Assembly (NCBI GenBank): GCA_018242295.1
Contig: JAFECE010000005.1
Coordinates: forward strand, 1-64,000
Direction of reading: 5' to 3'
Source: Pseudomonadota bacterium
GTDB lineage: Bacteria > Pseudomonadota > Alphaproteobacteria > Rhizobiales > Hyphomicrobiaceae
Length of the DNA: 64,000 nt
The notes under the pieces were generated by a model that had not been told where the DNA came from, ran no database searches, and saw only the letters and a list, made by a program, of their open reading frames with translations. Every line of letters starts with the position of its first letter. The stretch's first letter is position 1. This document shows positions 15,466 through 25,002 of this stretch, piece after piece. The translations under genes and the position numbers were made by a program.

Positions 15466-16270
15466 CAGCACAATGGACCAAACCTTGCCCCGGCCAGGCG
15501 CGCTGGTCATCGCGCGGTCGCTCATCTATTTCGTCGTCTTCTACGTCGTCACCGCGCTTTATCTCGTGCTCGGCTCATGGCTGCTGATCGGACCACGCCC
15601 GTGGGCGATGAAGGGGCTCGAGGTGCATGGACGAACCTGCGTCTGGCTGCTCGATTTGATCTGCGGGACGAAGCTCGAAGTTCGCGGCCACGAAAATTTG
15701 CCGAAGACGGGATGTCTGGTCATCTCCAAGCATCAGTCGGCGTGGGATACTTTCGGCCTGATTTCGCTCTTTCGCGATCCGGCGATCGTGCTCAAGGACG
15801 AGCTGAAGTGGATTCCGTTCTACGGCTGGTTCTGCGTGAAGTTCGAGCACATTCTTGTCAAACGCGAGAAGGCTTCGGCGGCGCTCAAGTCGATGATCCG
15901 CGACGCGCGGCAGCGCATTAGCATCAATCGCGAGGTCGTCATCTTTCCAGAAGGCACGCGCACGGTGCCGGGCGCTCCCCCCGATTATAAACCGGGTTAC
16001 GTTGCCCTTTACGAGGCTCTCGGCGTCGTCACCGTTCCGCTTGCGTTGAACTCGGGTCTCTTCTGGCCGCGCCGGAGCCTCTGGCGATATCCTGGGACGA
16101 TCGTCGTCGAGTTTTTGCCGCCGCTGCCACCCGGATTGCCGCGTGCTGAATTTCGTTCGCGTATCGAATCTGCGATCGAAGCGGCGAGCACACGGCTGGT
16201 CGAAGAAGCCGCAAGAGCTCCCTCTCCGCCACCGCTTGCGCTGGCTTACCAGCGCCCGCACACCGGCTAA
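15458..16270 (+). CDS. plsC: 1-acyl-sn-glycerol-3-phosphate acyltransferase (PlsC family)
   Basis: This 270-residue membrane-bound acyltransferase makes phosphatidate from lysophosphatidate. An N-terminal TM helix (LIYFVVFYVVTALYLVLGSWLL) precedes the catalytic HxxxxD in KHQSAWDTFG. The acceptor motif FPEGTRT and the VPLALNSG block follow. It overlaps the YdcF gene by 8 nt and closes the ftsEX operon. Acyl-chain preference is not predictable; other PlsC-like paralogues may exist elsewhere. Confidence 0.92.
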   Translation: MADSTMDQTLPRPGALVIARSLIYFVVFYVVTALYLVLGSWLLIGPRPWAMKGLEVHGRTCVWLLDLICGTKLEVRGHENLPKTGCLVISKHQSAWDTFGLISLFRDPAIVLKDELKWIPFYGWFCVKFEHILVKREKASAALKSMIRDARQRISINREVVIFPEGTRTVPGAPPDYKPGYVALYEALGVVTVPLALNSGLFWPRRSLWRYPGTIVVEFLPPLPPGLPRAEFRSRIESAIEAASTRLVEEAARAPSPPPLALAYQRPHTG

Positions 16271-16418
16271 CGATTTCCCACGACCCTCAATGCGGATGAT
16301 GTGCGGATGCCGCAACGGGGCGGGAATCCGCGTCACAACCATGGTTTGTTGTACGCGGACGCCTCGCGGATATGGCACGGTCGAGTTCTCATCTAATACT
16401 AAGCATGGAGATATCCAA

Positions 16419-16721
16419 ATGCGCACTGCCGCCCGATTGATGTGGGCCGTTCTCGCCATCGGAGGCGCTGCCATGGCAGCCGCGCCAGCTGAGGCCAAAA
16501 GCTGCTTCAAGAAAGCCGCCGAAGGCGTCGCCCTCACGGAGGGGCTCGCGCATTTCCAAGTCGACGCTGCCCTCCTGCAGGCGACCGATTGGAGCATCTA
16601 TTTCACCTGGGTGTCCGGCAACGGCACGCCCGGCTATTCGTTCGGTCCGCGCCGTTACAAATGCAGCGCCGGAACCATCGGCTGGCAGTGCAAGGGCGAA
16701 GCGACGCTCTGCAAGCTCTAA
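16419..16721 (+). CDS. Small exported protein, 100 aa, four cysteines, unknown function
   Basis: The ATG at 16419 has GGAG 8 nt upstream. A clear signal peptide (WAVLAIGGAAMAAAPAEA) ends near residue 26. The mature part of about 74 residues has four Cys (one just after cleavage, three near the C-terminus) that could form two disulfides, and an aromatic-rich centre (WSIYFTWVSGNG). I do not recognise the family. It is monocistronic between plsC and nrdJ. An imperfect GCCGTCTG/CAGGCGGC hairpin with TTTTT follows around 16751-16803 and may terminate it. Confidence 0.75.
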   Translation: MRTAARLMWAVLAIGGAAMAAAPAEAKSCFKKAAEGVALTEGLAHFQVDAALLQATDWSIYFTWVSGNGTPGYSFGPRRYKCSAGTIGWQCKGEATLCKL

Positions 16722-16825
16722 GATCCGCACGTTCGCGACTGACCCAAAAAGCCGTCTGCGCGTCGCCTGAGGTCTCCTCGGCGTACAGGCAGGCGGCATT
16801 TTTCTGGCCGCAACGTGCTTCGCGA

Positions 16826-16854
16826 TTGACAACATGGCATTCAGAACATATAGT
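16826..16854 (+). promoter_or_regulatory. Consensus sigma-70-type promoter of nrdJ
   Basis: TTGACA at 16826-16831 and TATAGT at 16849-16854 are separated by exactly 17 nt. The -10 ends 50 nt before the nrdJ ATG. This is a near-consensus vegetative promoter; the -10 is embedded in the LexA-like box. Confidence 0.75.
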
Positions 16855-16858
16855 GAAC
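16844..16858 (+). promoter_or_regulatory. LexA (SOS) box, GAAC-N7-GAAC, over the nrdJ -10
   Basis: GAACATATAGTGAAC is an exact match to the alphaproteobacterial LexA direct repeat (GTTC-N7-GTTC on the other strand). It covers the -10 hexamer, where a bound repressor would block RNA polymerase. LexA control is inferred. Confidence 0.7.
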
Positions 16859-16904
16859 AAAATTTGAAAACGGGGGATTTCGTACCTATATCCCGGACAC
16901 CTTG

Positions 16905-19298
16905 ATGAGCGCGATTTTGTCAGATTTGCCAGCCATTTCCGACGCTATCTGGCGGCGCAAATACCGCTTTGCCGGATCTCCCTCGGCGGCGGCTGACAAG
17001 ACGTTGGAGGACACCTTCCGGCGGATCGCGAACGCTGCGGCCTCGGTCGAGAAGCCCGATAGCCGAGAGGCCTGGGCCAGCGCCTTTTATGATGCGGTAG
17101 CTGACTTCGGCTTTCAGCCAGCCGGGCGCATCCTCGCAGGGGCCGGCACCGACAGAAACGTCACCCTGTTCAACTGCTTCGTTCTCGGCCGTATCGGCGA
17201 CGACCTTTCCAGCATTTTCGATAACGTCAAAGAAGCGGCGCTGACGATGCAGGCCGGCGGCGGCATCGGTCATGATTTCTCGACGCTTCGGCCGCAGGGC
17301 GCGCCTGTCAAAAGCATTGGCGCGGACGCCTCGGGGCCCGTCAGCTTCATGGATGTCTGGGACGCGATGTGCCGGACGATCATGTCCGCCGGTCAGAGAC
17401 GCGGCGCGATGATGGCGACGCTCCGGTGCGATCATCCCGATATCGAGGCATTCATAGCGGCGAAGGCGGATGCGCAGCGGCTCAGGAATTTCAACCTTTC
17501 CGTTCTGGTGACCGATGCGTTCATGAGCGCCGTCAAGCGTGGCGCCTCGTGGGATCTCGTTTTCGAGGGCAAGGTCTACAAGACGGTCGAAGCGCGCGCG
17601 CTTTGGGACAAGATCATGCGCGCGACCTACGATTACGCGGAGCCGGGTGTCATCTTCATCGACCGGGTGAATGCCGCCAACAATCTCGAATATTGCGAGA
17701 CGATCTCCGCGACGAACCCATGCGGCGAGCAACCGCTTCCGCCCTATGGTGCGTGCCTTCTCGGATCGATCAATCTTGCGCGCCTCGTCGAGCATGCCTT
17801 TACGCCTGCGGCCGGCATCGACCGCAACAAGCTCGAAGCGCGCGTCGCGACGGCCGTCCGCTTTCTCGACAACATCATCGATATTTCGCGCTATCCCCTC
17901 GAAGCCCAGGCGCAGGAAGCGCGTGCGAAGCGCCGCATCGGCCTCGGCATCACGGGGCTGGCGGATGCTCTGATTTTTCTCGGTCTTCCTTATGGCAGTC
18001 CGGCTGCGCGCGAAAAGGCCGCCGAATGGATGGCGGCTATACAGAATGCAGCCTATCGCGCGAGTGCCGCTCTTGCCGCCGAGAAGGGCGCGTTTCCGCT
18101 TTACGATGCGGAGGCTTTCGGCGCGCGTCCGAATGTGTTGCGGCTCGATGCCGACGTTCGCGAGGCGATCGCGGCACACGGCGTCCGCAACGGCTGCATT
18201 ACCTCTATCGCTCCGACGGGCACGATCTCTCTTCTGGCCGGTAACGTTTCGAGCGGCATCGAGCCGGTTTTCGATTTCGTCTACCGGCGCCGCGTTCTCC
18301 AAGCTGGACAGACAGCGAGCGAAGAAACCGTCGAGGATTACGCCTACCGCAAATTTCGAGCGCTATCGGGAGAAGACGCGGCTTTGCCAGAAGCGTTCGT
18401 CACGGCCGATACGCTGTCACCCGTCCAGCACATTGCGATGCAGGCGGCGCTGCAGCCCTACGTTGACAGCGCAATTTCGAAAACGATCAATTGTCCGGAG
18501 AACATTTCCTTCGAGCAGTTCGAAGACATTTATGCGGAAGCTTTCGATCTCGGTCTCAAGGGCTGCACGACCTACCGGCCCAATGCGATTACAGGCGCCG
18601 TTCTCTCACGTCAGAGCGATGATAGCCCGGTCGAAGCCGAGGTTCCGCCCGGCGAGATTCCGGCCGTTCGGCAGGCGTCGATGCCCAGAGCCATCGAAGA
18701 TCCTGCAAGGTCGGGCGATGTCGTCTATATGACGAAGCCGCTCGAGCGCGATGCGGCGCTCGAAGGCGTAACCTACAAGATCAAATGGCCGGCGAGCGCG
18801 CATGCGCTTTACGTGACGATCAACGACATTGTCCGCGATGGACGGCGGCGGCCGTTCGAGATCTTCATCAACACGAAAAACCTCGAGCACTACGCCTGGA
18901 CGGTCGCGCTGACGCGCATGATCAGCGCCGTGTTCCGCCGCGGTGGCGATGTGACGTTCGTTGCCGAAGAGTTAAAGGCCGTTTTCGATCCCGAGGGTGG
19001 GCGCTGGATGGGCGGGCGTTACGTTCCGAGCCTGCTGGCGGCCATTGGCGACGTCATCGAACAGCATATGATTCACATCGGGTTTCTCAGTCGTGACGAC
19101 GAGGGCCGCGACGACACTTCGAAACGCCAGCCTATAGCCGCGGTACAGAGGATCGCTGGGGATGGGGCTCAGGGGCCAGGAGAACATGTTTCCACGATCG
19201 CATCGGCCCGCATTTGCCCCAAATGCGGAGAGCGGGCTTTAAGGCATATTGAAGGCTGCTGGACCTGCGCCGATTGCGATTATTCGCGTTGCGGCTGA
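16905..19298 (+). CDS. nrdJ: Class II (adenosylcobalamin-dependent) ribonucleotide reductase
   Basis: This enzyme of 797 residues reduces ribonucleotides to deoxyribonucleotides using coenzyme B12. It contains the redox Cys in TLFNCFVLG, AGGGIGHDFSTLRP, and the thiyl-radical block TNPCGEQPLPPYGACLLGSINL (Asn, Cys, Glu). The substrate loop APTGTISLLAGNVSSGIEP and a C-terminal Cys-rich ribbon (CPKCGE ... CWTCADCDYSRCG) that probably shuttles electrons are also present. The ATG at 16905 was preferred to the adjacent TTG. The promoter overlaps an SOS box, so expression probably rises on DNA damage. No cobalamin riboswitch is visible. It is shorter than the about 1200-residue NrdJ of many alphaproteobacteria. 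Confidence 0.93.
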   Translation: MSAILSDLPAISDAIWRRKYRFAGSPSAAADKTLEDTFRRIANAAASVEKPDSREAWASAFYDAVADFGFQPAGRILAGAGTDRNVTLFNCFVLGRIGDDLSSIFDNVKEAALTMQAGGGIGHDFSTLRPQGAPVKSIGADASGPVSFMDVWDAMCRTIMSAGQRRGAMMATLRCDHPDIEAFIAAKADAQRLRNFNLSVLVTDAFMSAVKRGASWDLVFEGKVYKTVEARALWDKIMRATYDYAEPGVIFIDRVNAANNLEYCETISATNPCGEQPLPPYGACLLGSINLARLVEHAFTPAAGIDRNKLEARVATAVRFLDNIIDISRYPLEAQAQEARAKRRIGLGITGLADALIFLGLPYGSPAAREKAAEWMAAIQNAAYRASAALAAEKGAFPLYDAEAFGARPNVLRLDADVREAIAAHGVRNGCITSIAPTGTISLLAGNVSSGIEPVFDFVYRRRVLQAGQTASEETVEDYAYRKFRALSGEDAALPEAFVTADTLSPVQHIAMQAALQPYVDSAISKTINCPENISFEQFEDIYAEAFDLGLKGCTTYRPNAITGAVLSRQSDDSPVEAEVPPGEIPAVRQASMPRAIEDPARSGDVVYMTKPLERDAALEGVTYKIKWPASAHALYVTINDIVRDGRRRPFEIFINTKNLEHYAWTVALTRMISAVFRRGGDVTFVAEELKAVFDPEGGRWMGGRYVPSLLAAIGDVIEQHMIHIGFLSRDDEGRDDTSKRQPIAAVQRIAGDGAQGPGEHVSTIASARICPKCGERALRHIEGCWTCADCDYSRCG

Positions 19299-19578
19299 CG
19301 CACGGCAATTAACAATACCGAAGCAGCCGCAATCTCTTCCTGCGCCCCGCCGCACCACAAATTGCTAACGTGCGTTGACGTTTGCGCCGATGAACCGCGC
19401 ATACTCGGACGGAGTGTTTGCAATCCGCTCCGTTCTCAACACTTCATTGACCATCGAGGCGCTGATGGGGCAATCGCGTCAAATTTTCGGACCAAAGTTC
19501 ACCATTCCTCACGGCTGGGCGGGTATCACTGCATGAAAAGCAGTAATCGGTCAGTGTCGCCGATAAGAGGTGTGCGTT

Positions 19579-20001
19579 ATGAGTGCCGAAATTATTCAGC
19601 TTGCTGCGTTCCGAGCTAACCGGCAGGCGGCCGAAGCCGCTCCGCTGGCGAATCTCGCAACATCGCTTCCTGAAGCTCCGCCGAGATTTCATTTCTGGAC
19701 TGGCGCGTCGGGCAAACGCTACGTGCACACCGTCTACAGCCTCTTCGACTGCCCGACGTTGGAAGACGCAAATTACATTCTCGTCCGCCGGAGCGACCGC
19801 TCGCGGCGCACGGTGCTCGCGATCGGCCGCCTCGCCAACCGCTGCCCGACGCAGAACCTCGCGGAGATCCGCCAGCATTCGGCAGTGCTCGGCGCCGATG
19901 AAGTTCACGTGCACCTGCTCGCGTCCTCGTCGCAGGAAGCCGAAGCAGTCGAGGCCGATCTCATCACCGCGCAGTTCCTGACAGAACCGCACTCGGCTTA
20001 A
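19579..20001 (+). CDS. Conserved-looking hypothetical protein, 140 aa
   Basis: This soluble protein begins MSAEIIQLAAFRANRQ, behind AAGAGG about 8 nt before the ATG at 19579. The central part FHFWTGASGKRYVHTVYSLFDCP, then YILVRRSDRSRRTVLAIGR, reads as a small alpha/beta fold. The end is acidic and lacks membrane segments. I do not recognise a family. It stands alone, 280 nt after nrdJ, and is convergent with tyrC. A small ACTGC/GCAGT hairpin lies upstream at 19528-19544. Confidence 0.7.
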   Translation: MSAEIIQLAAFRANRQAAEAAPLANLATSLPEAPPRFHFWTGASGKRYVHTVYSLFDCPTLEDANYILVRRSDRSRRTVLAIGRLANRCPTQNLAEIRQHSAVLGADEVHVHLLASSSQEAEAVEADLITAQFLTEPHSA

Positions 20002-20019
20002 GCGCCAAGCGACACGACC

Positions 20020-20988
20020 TCAGTTCGAGCTGTCTTTCGTGCGAGCAGGGGACCGGCCGAAGTCGGGCTGCGCCGTATCCTGGCCCGCCTGAATGATCCC
20101 ACGCCGGATCGCGCGCGCTTCGGTGAAGAGACGCTGCAGCGTGTCGCCGTCGGCAAACCGGATCGCGCGTTGCAGAGCGGTGAGGTCTTCAGCGAAGCGG
20201 CCGAGCATTTCGAGCACGGCGTCTTTGTTATTCAAAAAGACGTCGCGCCACATCACCGGATCGGAAGCGGCGATGCGCGTGAAATCGCGAAAGCCGCCGG
20301 CCGAGAACTTGATGACCTCGCTGTCGGTCACGCGCTCGAGATGGGCTGCCGTGTTGACGATGTTGTAGGCGATCAAGTGCGGGACGTGGCTCGTGATCGC
20401 AAGCACCATGTCGTGATGCTCGGGCGTCATGATCTCGACGTTCGAGCCGAGCTTCCGCCAGAACTCTTCCAGCTTTGCGAGCGCCGCGGGATCAGCCGCG
20501 TCGCCCGGTGTCAGGATGCACCAGCGTCCGTCAAAGAGCTCGGCGAAGCCAGCGTCGGGGCCTGATTGCTCGGTTCCCGCGATCGGATGTCCGGCGATGA
20601 AGTGAATGCCCTCGGGAATATGTGGCGCGATGTCAGCGATGGGCGCGGCCTTCACCGAGCCGACGTCAGAGACGATCGCTCCCGGTTCGAGGTGCGGACC
20701 GATCGCTTCGGCGATTTTCTTGTAGGCGCCGACGGGCGTGCAGAGGATGACGAGATCCGCGCCTTTCACGGCGTCAACGGGATCGGCGAATGCCTTTCGG
20801 ACGAGGCCGAGTTCTTCAGCCCTCGCTCGCGTCTCGGGTGCAAGCGCGCAGCCGACGATGTCGCCGACGAGCCCAGCGCGACGCGCTGCGTGGCTGATCG
20901 ACGAGCCGATGAGGCCAATGCCGATCAGCGCCAGACGCTTGAACATCGGCTTGGTCGTGCTCACGCTCATACTTTCCGGTTTGGCCAT
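20020..20988 (-). CDS. tyrC: Prephenate/arogenate (cyclohexadienyl) dehydrogenase
   Basis: This 322-residue TyrA-type dehydrogenase oxidises prephenate or arogenate on the way to tyrosine. The NAD-binding motif is ALIGIGLIGSS. The downstream DVGSVKAAP and IAGHPIAGTEQSGPDA match the family active-site region (the catalytic His is expected in AGHPIAG). No chorismate mutase or ACT domain is fused. The ATG shares one base with the hisC stop (TGATG), so the pair is tightly coupled, as is common in Rhizobiales. Which dehydrogenase substrate it prefers is not determined by the sequence. Confidence 0.92.
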   Translation of the reverse strand: MAKPESMSVSTTKPMFKRLALIGIGLIGSSISHAARRAGLVGDIVGCALAPETRARAEELGLVRKAFADPVDAVKGADLVILCTPVGAYKKIAEAIGPHLEPGAIVSDVGSVKAAPIADIAPHIPEGIHFIAGHPIAGTEQSGPDAGFAELFDGRWCILTPGDAADPAALAKLEEFWRKLGSNVEIMTPEHHDMVLAITSHVPHLIAYNIVNTAAHLERVTDSEVIKFSAGGFRDFTRIAASDPVMWRDVFLNNKDAVLEMLGRFAEDLTALQRAIRFADGDTLQRLFTEARAIRRGIIQAGQDTAQPDFGRSPARTKDSSN

Positions 20989-22091
20989 CAAGCCGCGCCC
21001 TTCAGGTAACGGGCGAGCGCTTCGATGACGCGCTTGTTGTCGTTCTCGGACCCGATCGTCATGCGGAGCGCGTTCGGAAAACCGTAAGCACCGACTTTGC
21101 GCACGATGATGCCGTTGGCCTTCAGGAACTCATCAGCTTCGGATGCCGTCTTGCCTCCGATGCCGTCGAAGTGGATCAGCACGAAGTTCGCAACGCTCGG
21201 CGTCACGGCGAGACCGAGCTTCTCAAGCTCACCCACGACCCACGACAGCCATTTGTCGTTGTGAAGCCTGGCGCGTTCCGTGTGCTCGATATCCTCGATC
21301 GCGGCGGCGCCTGCGGCAATCGCCGGAGACGACAGATTGAAGGGGCCCCGGATGCGATTGAGCACGTCGGCGACCTCCGGCGGGCAATAGGCCCAACCGA
21401 TACGGAGCGCGGCGAGCCCGTAGATTTTCGAGAACGTGCGCGTCATGACCGTATTGGCGGTCGTGGCGACGAGTTCGAGCCCAGCCTCGTAATCGTTCTT
21501 GCTGACGTACTCGGAATAGGCAGCGTCGAGCACGAGCAGGATGTCGCCGCGGAGACCGGCGCGCAGGCGGCGCACTTCCTCGATCGGGATGTATGTGCCC
21601 GTCGGGTTGTTCGGGTTGGCGACGAAGACGACGCGGGTCTTCGGCGTGACGGCTGCGAGAATCGCATCGACATCCGTCTTCAGGTCGCGTTCGGGCGCCA
21701 CGACCGGCGTCGCGCCGTTCGTCAGAATTGCGATGCGGTAAACGAGGAAGCCGTGTGCGGTGTATATTGCCTCGTCGCCGGGACCGAGGTAGCCGCGCGC
21801 CAAGAGACCTAAGAGCTCGTCCGAGCCCGAACCGCAGACGATGCGTCGCGCGTCGAGCCCATAACGCCGGGCGATAGCATCACGAAGCAACGTCGCCTGA
21901 CCGTCGGGATAGCGCTCCAGCTCGCCCGCCGCCATCTTGAAGGCCGCGATTGCCGCAGGGCTGGCCCCAAGAGGTGTCTCGTTCGAAGATAGCTTGACGG
22001 GAGGCAAAACGCCGCCCGCCTTGCTTTCGCCGGGGACGTAAGCGGCAATGTCCAGGATACCAGGACGTGCAATTGGCGCAGTAACCACCAT
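20988..22091 (-). CDS. hisC: Histidinol-phosphate aminotransferase
   Basis: This 367-residue PLP enzyme of fold type I has the expected block [13 protein letters not shown] and the PLP-binding [10 protein letters not shown]. The Schiff-base lysine is in [19 protein letters not shown]. The conserved Asp/Tyr pair lies in [11 protein letters not shown]. Its function is the transamination of imidazole acetol phosphate in histidine synthesis. Because it is coupled to tyrC, it may also serve as the aromatic aminotransferase of the tyrosine branch; that dual role is inferred. It is divergent from metX. Confidence 0.92.
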   Translation of the reverse strand: MVVTAPIARPGILDIAAYVPGESKAGGVLPPVKLSSNETPLGASPAAIAAFKMAAGELERYPDGQATLLRDAIARRYGLDARRIVCGSGSDELLGLLARGYLGPGDEAIYTAHGFLVYRIAILTNGATPVVAPERDLKTDVDAILAAVTPKTRVVFVANPNNPTGTYIPIEEVRRLRAGLRGDILLVLDAAYSEYVSKNDYEAGLELVATTANTVMTRTFSKIYGLAALRIGWAYCPPEVADVLNRIRGPFNLSSPAIAAGAAAIEDIEHTERARLHNDKWLSWVVGELEKLGLAVTPSVANFVLIHFDGIGGKTASEADEFLKANGIIVRKVGAYGFPNALRMTIGSENDNKRVIEALARYLKGAA

Positions 22092-22243
22092 ATATTATCT
22101 CGAATTCTTGAACGGTCTTGTCGATTTCGGGCGCATTGATAGGGTCTTCACCACTTGAAATCAAAGATTAAAGTTGACTTTATCTGCGGCCAGCTTAGCA
22201 AGCCCGCCCGACCGTTTAGATCCTTGGACATCGAACCGATACG

Positions 22244-23446
22244 ATGACTGGCGCCTCGCCCAATCTTGCTGCCCCTGTCTCGCGGCGGCATCCCCAGGTG
22301 GACACGCCGTCGAGCCCGGTCGTGCATTTCGACGCCAGCGCGCCGCTCCGCCTTGCCTGCCAGCAGGATCTGGCGCCGTTTTCCATCGCCTATGAGACCT
22401 ATGGCGAACTCAATGCGGCGAAGTCCAACGCAATTTTGATCTGCCACGCGCTAACCGCCGATCAGTACGTCGCGAGCCGCCATCCCATCACCGGCAAGCC
22501 GGGGTGGTGGAACAGCATGGTCGGGCCGGGCAAGCCGATCGACACGGACCGGTTCTATGTCATCTGCTCGAACGTCGTGGGTGGCTGCATGGGCTCGACA
22601 GGTCCGGCATCCATCAATCCGAAGACCGGCACCCCCTATGGCCTTACCTTTCCGGTCATCACGGTTGGCGACATGGTCGAAGCGCAGGCGCGTCTCATCG
22701 ACTATCTGGGCGTCGACCAGCTGTTCGCGGTGATCGGCGGCTCGATGGGCGGCATGCAGGTTCTCGAGTGGGCATCGCGCTACAAGGATCGCGTGTTTGC
22801 AGCCGTGCCGATTGCGACGGCGGCTTGGCATTCCTCTCAGAACATCGCGTTTCACGAGGTCGGCCGGCAGGCCGTCATGGCCGACCCCGAATGGTCGGGC
22901 GGCAACTATTATGCTGCGGGGACCGTGCCGAAGAACGGTCTCGCGGTTGCGCGCATGGCCGCACACATCACGTACCTATCGGAAGAAGCGTTGCATCGAA
23001 AGTTCGGCCGCAACTTGCAGGACCGGTCGTCGCTGTCGTTCTCGTTTAACGCCGAGTTTCAGGTCGAGAGCTATTTGCGTCATCAGGGATCGACTTTCGT
23101 CGATCGCTTCGATGCCAATAGCTATCTCTACATCACGCGCGCCCTGGATTACTTCGACATGCGCGAAAGCGCCGGCGGCGTTCTCGCAAATGCATTTCGC
23201 GGGACGAAGACGCGTTTCTGCGTCGTGTCGTTCACCTCGGACTGGCTATATCCGACGCGCGAGAGCCGGGAAATCGTGCAGGCGCTGAACGCGGTTGCCG
23301 CCAACGTCTCGTTCGTCGAGATCGAGAGCGACAAGGGCCACGACGCGTTTCTTCTCGAAGAGCCGACGTTTTTCGCGACGATCCGCGGATTTCTCAATGC
23401 CGCCGCGACGAAGCGCGGCCTCGGCCCGGCGGAGGCGCGGAAATGA
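22244..23446 (+). CDS. metX: Homoserine O-acetyltransferase MetX (HTA/HST type)
   Basis: This 400-residue alpha/beta hydrolase acylates homoserine for methionine synthesis. The nucleophile is S167 in the elbow [13 protein letters not shown], and the Asp/His of the triad sit near the end ([10 protein letters not shown] and [12 protein letters not shown]). MetX homologues may use acetyl-CoA or succinyl-CoA, so the donor is uncertain. It overlaps metW by 4 nt. No SAM-II riboswitch fold could be built in the 152-nt leader, although a bulged hairpin (GATTAAAG-TTGA-CTTTATC) is present. Confidence 0.92.
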   Translation: MTGASPNLAAPVSRRHPQVDTPSSPVVHFDASAPLRLACQQDLAPFSIAYETYGELNAAKSNAILICHALTADQYVASRHPITGKPGWWNSMVGPGKPIDTDRFYVICSNVVGGCMGSTGPASINPKTGTPYGLTFPVITVGDMVEAQARLIDYLGVDQLFAVIGGSMGGMQVLEWASRYKDRVFAAVPIATAAWHSSQNIAFHEVGRQAVMADPEWSGGNYYAAGTVPKNGLAVARMAAHITYLSEEALHRKFGRNLQDRSSLSFSFNAEFQVESYLRHQGSTFVDRFDANSYLYITRALDYFDMRESAGGVLANAFRGTKTRFCVVSFTSDWLYPTRESREIVQALNAVAANVSFVEIESDKGHDAFLLEEPTFFATIRGFLNAAATKRGLGPAEARK

Positions 23447-24108
23447 ACGCTCCCGATCTCGGAAAAATCGTTGGCGGACCGAAAGTCCCGCGCGTTGACC
23501 ATGTGCTCATCGCCGAGATGGTGGAAGCGGGCTCGCGCGTTCTCGATGTCGGCTGCGGCGACGGCGAGCTTCTGCAGCTCTTATCCGAGCGCAAGGGCGT
23601 TGACGGACGCGGAGTCGAACTGCAGCGCGACAAGGTCAACGCCTGTGTGGCGCACGGCCTTTCCGTCATTCAGGGCGACGCCGATCGCGATCTCGACAAT
23701 TACCCCGATCAGGCCTTTGACTACGCCATTCTTTCGCTGACAATCCAGGCGACGCGGCAGCCTAAGAACGTGCTCGAGAATTTGCTCAGGATCGGCCGCC
23801 GCGCCATCGTTTCGTTCCCGAACTTCGGTCACTGGCAGGTACGGACGAAGCTGCTTTTTACCGGCCGCATGCCGGTCAACGATAACCTGCCGGACCAGTG
23901 GTATCTGACGCCCAACGCGCATCTTTGCACGATCCGCGATTTCGCGGACCTCTGCGAGCTTGTGCACGCGAACGTCGAGCAGGCAGTCGCGTTCAATGCC
24001 TATGGTGCGCGCCTGCCGATCAAATGGTCGCTGTCGATGCAGAACATGTTCGGGGAAAAGGCCGTGTTTCTATTGCGCGGTCCCGGACTAACTCCCACCA
24101 ATCGCTAG
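23443..24108 (+). CDS. metW: Methionine biosynthesis protein MetW
   Basis: This SAM-methyltransferase-fold protein of 221 residues contains the MetW signature [15 protein letters not shown] near residue 34. [19 protein letters not shown] follows at about 129. MetW is regularly paired with MetX and is thought to support its function. The start overlaps metX (ATGA). Its TAG stop shares CTAG with the stop of the convergent methyltransferase gene. Confidence 0.93.
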   Translation: MNAPDLGKIVGGPKVPRVDHVLIAEMVEAGSRVLDVGCGDGELLQLLSERKGVDGRGVELQRDKVNACVAHGLSVIQGDADRDLDNYPDQAFDYAILSLTIQATRQPKNVLENLLRIGRRAIVSFPNFGHWQVRTKLLFTGRMPVNDNLPDQWYLTPNAHLCTIRDFADLCELVHANVEQAVAFNAYGARLPIKWSLSMQNMFGEKAVFLLRGPGLTPTNR

Positions 24109-24845
24109 AAGCGGCGGACGCCGGTCGTGCTTCGCGTGTCGACCGGTTTAAGGCTTGCGGGCTGAACAATTCGCTTGCCACTGCCGACGGGCGCCATCAC
24201 TTCCTTCTTCGCCTCGACCAAGATGACCCCCGCGACGCCGATCGACATGCTCGATCCGAAACGCTCCAACGGGTTTGCGACGCGAAGCAACAGGCGCTGA
24301 TTGACGGGCGGAAAATAGAGCGCCTCACCCCAATCGACGGGCGTGAAGAGTGCGTCGGTAAGCTGGGTTTCGAGCTGGCCGCGGCTGAAGGGCAGGCCAT
24401 GACCGAAGGGCGTCCGGTCCATGCGCGACCAGAGGCCCCGGCGATTGGGAACGACGAACAGCGCCCGGCCGTCCGGCTTCAGCACCCGCCAGATCTCGCG
24501 GAGCAAGGGTCCAGCGCGCTCGGCCTGCTCCAGGCAATGGACGGCCAGAAGCCGATCAACCGAATTGTCAGGCAGTGGCCATTGGTTCTCGGTAACGAGC
24601 ACGGAGTGGCAGTGGCCGGCTCGGGGCCAGACGATTGCCCCCTGGCGGGCCGGCATCAGGCAGGCGAGGCGGGCTGCTTCAGTCCGGAAGGTGCCGAGAA
24701 ACGGCGAGGCGAACCCGACGCCCGCGACGGTCAAGCCATTCACCCGGTTCCAGCGCACGCGTATGGCCGTCGCGAGCTGCCGCCGAACCACCCGGCCAAG
24801 GGGGGTACGGTAGAAATCTCTCAAGGTCTTTGCGTCGAGAGGCAT
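24105..24845 (-). CDS. Class I SAM-dependent methyltransferase (Methyltransf_11-like)
   Basis: This protein of 246 residues has a weak motif I region (LTVAGVGFASPF) and a clear LPDNSVDRLLAVHCLEQAE block with LREIWRVLKPDGRALFVVPNRRGLW. These are typical of ubiquinone/menaquinone-like methyltransferases. The substrate is unknown. It is divergent from gloB with a 157-nt gap. It converges exactly on metW, with the two stops sharing CTAG. Confidence 0.85.
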   Translation of the reverse strand: MPLDAKTLRDFYRTPLGRVVRRQLATAIRVRWNRVNGLTVAGVGFASPFLGTFRTEAARLACLMPARQGAIVWPRAGHCHSVLVTENQWPLPDNSVDRLLAVHCLEQAERAGPLLREIWRVLKPDGRALFVVPNRRGLWSRMDRTPFGHGLPFSRGQLETQLTDALFTPVDWGEALYFPPVNQRLLLRVANPLERFGSSMSIGVAGVILVEAKKEVMAPVGSGKRIVQPASLKPVDTRSTTGVRRF

Positions 24846-25002
24846 CTTGGCGCTTACCAGGATTGAAAAAAATCGGTTCTACCGGGTCTGTCTCTAAACG
24901 ATCCGGGACGACAGAGACAGCCCGACCTCGCAAAACCCTCTACTTCGCTGCGTCGTTTCGTTGCGTTTGACACGGCAGACGCGTCCAACCAAAGTCCCCG
25001 TC

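Noticed and set aside
16722-16904. Cobalamin riboswitch upstream of nrdJ
   Set aside because: No B12-box sequence or long structured leader is visible; the promoter lies only 50 nt from the ATG.
22092-22243. SAM-II type riboswitch upstream of metX
   Set aside because: The conserved pseudoknot bases could not be found; only a bulged hairpin is present.
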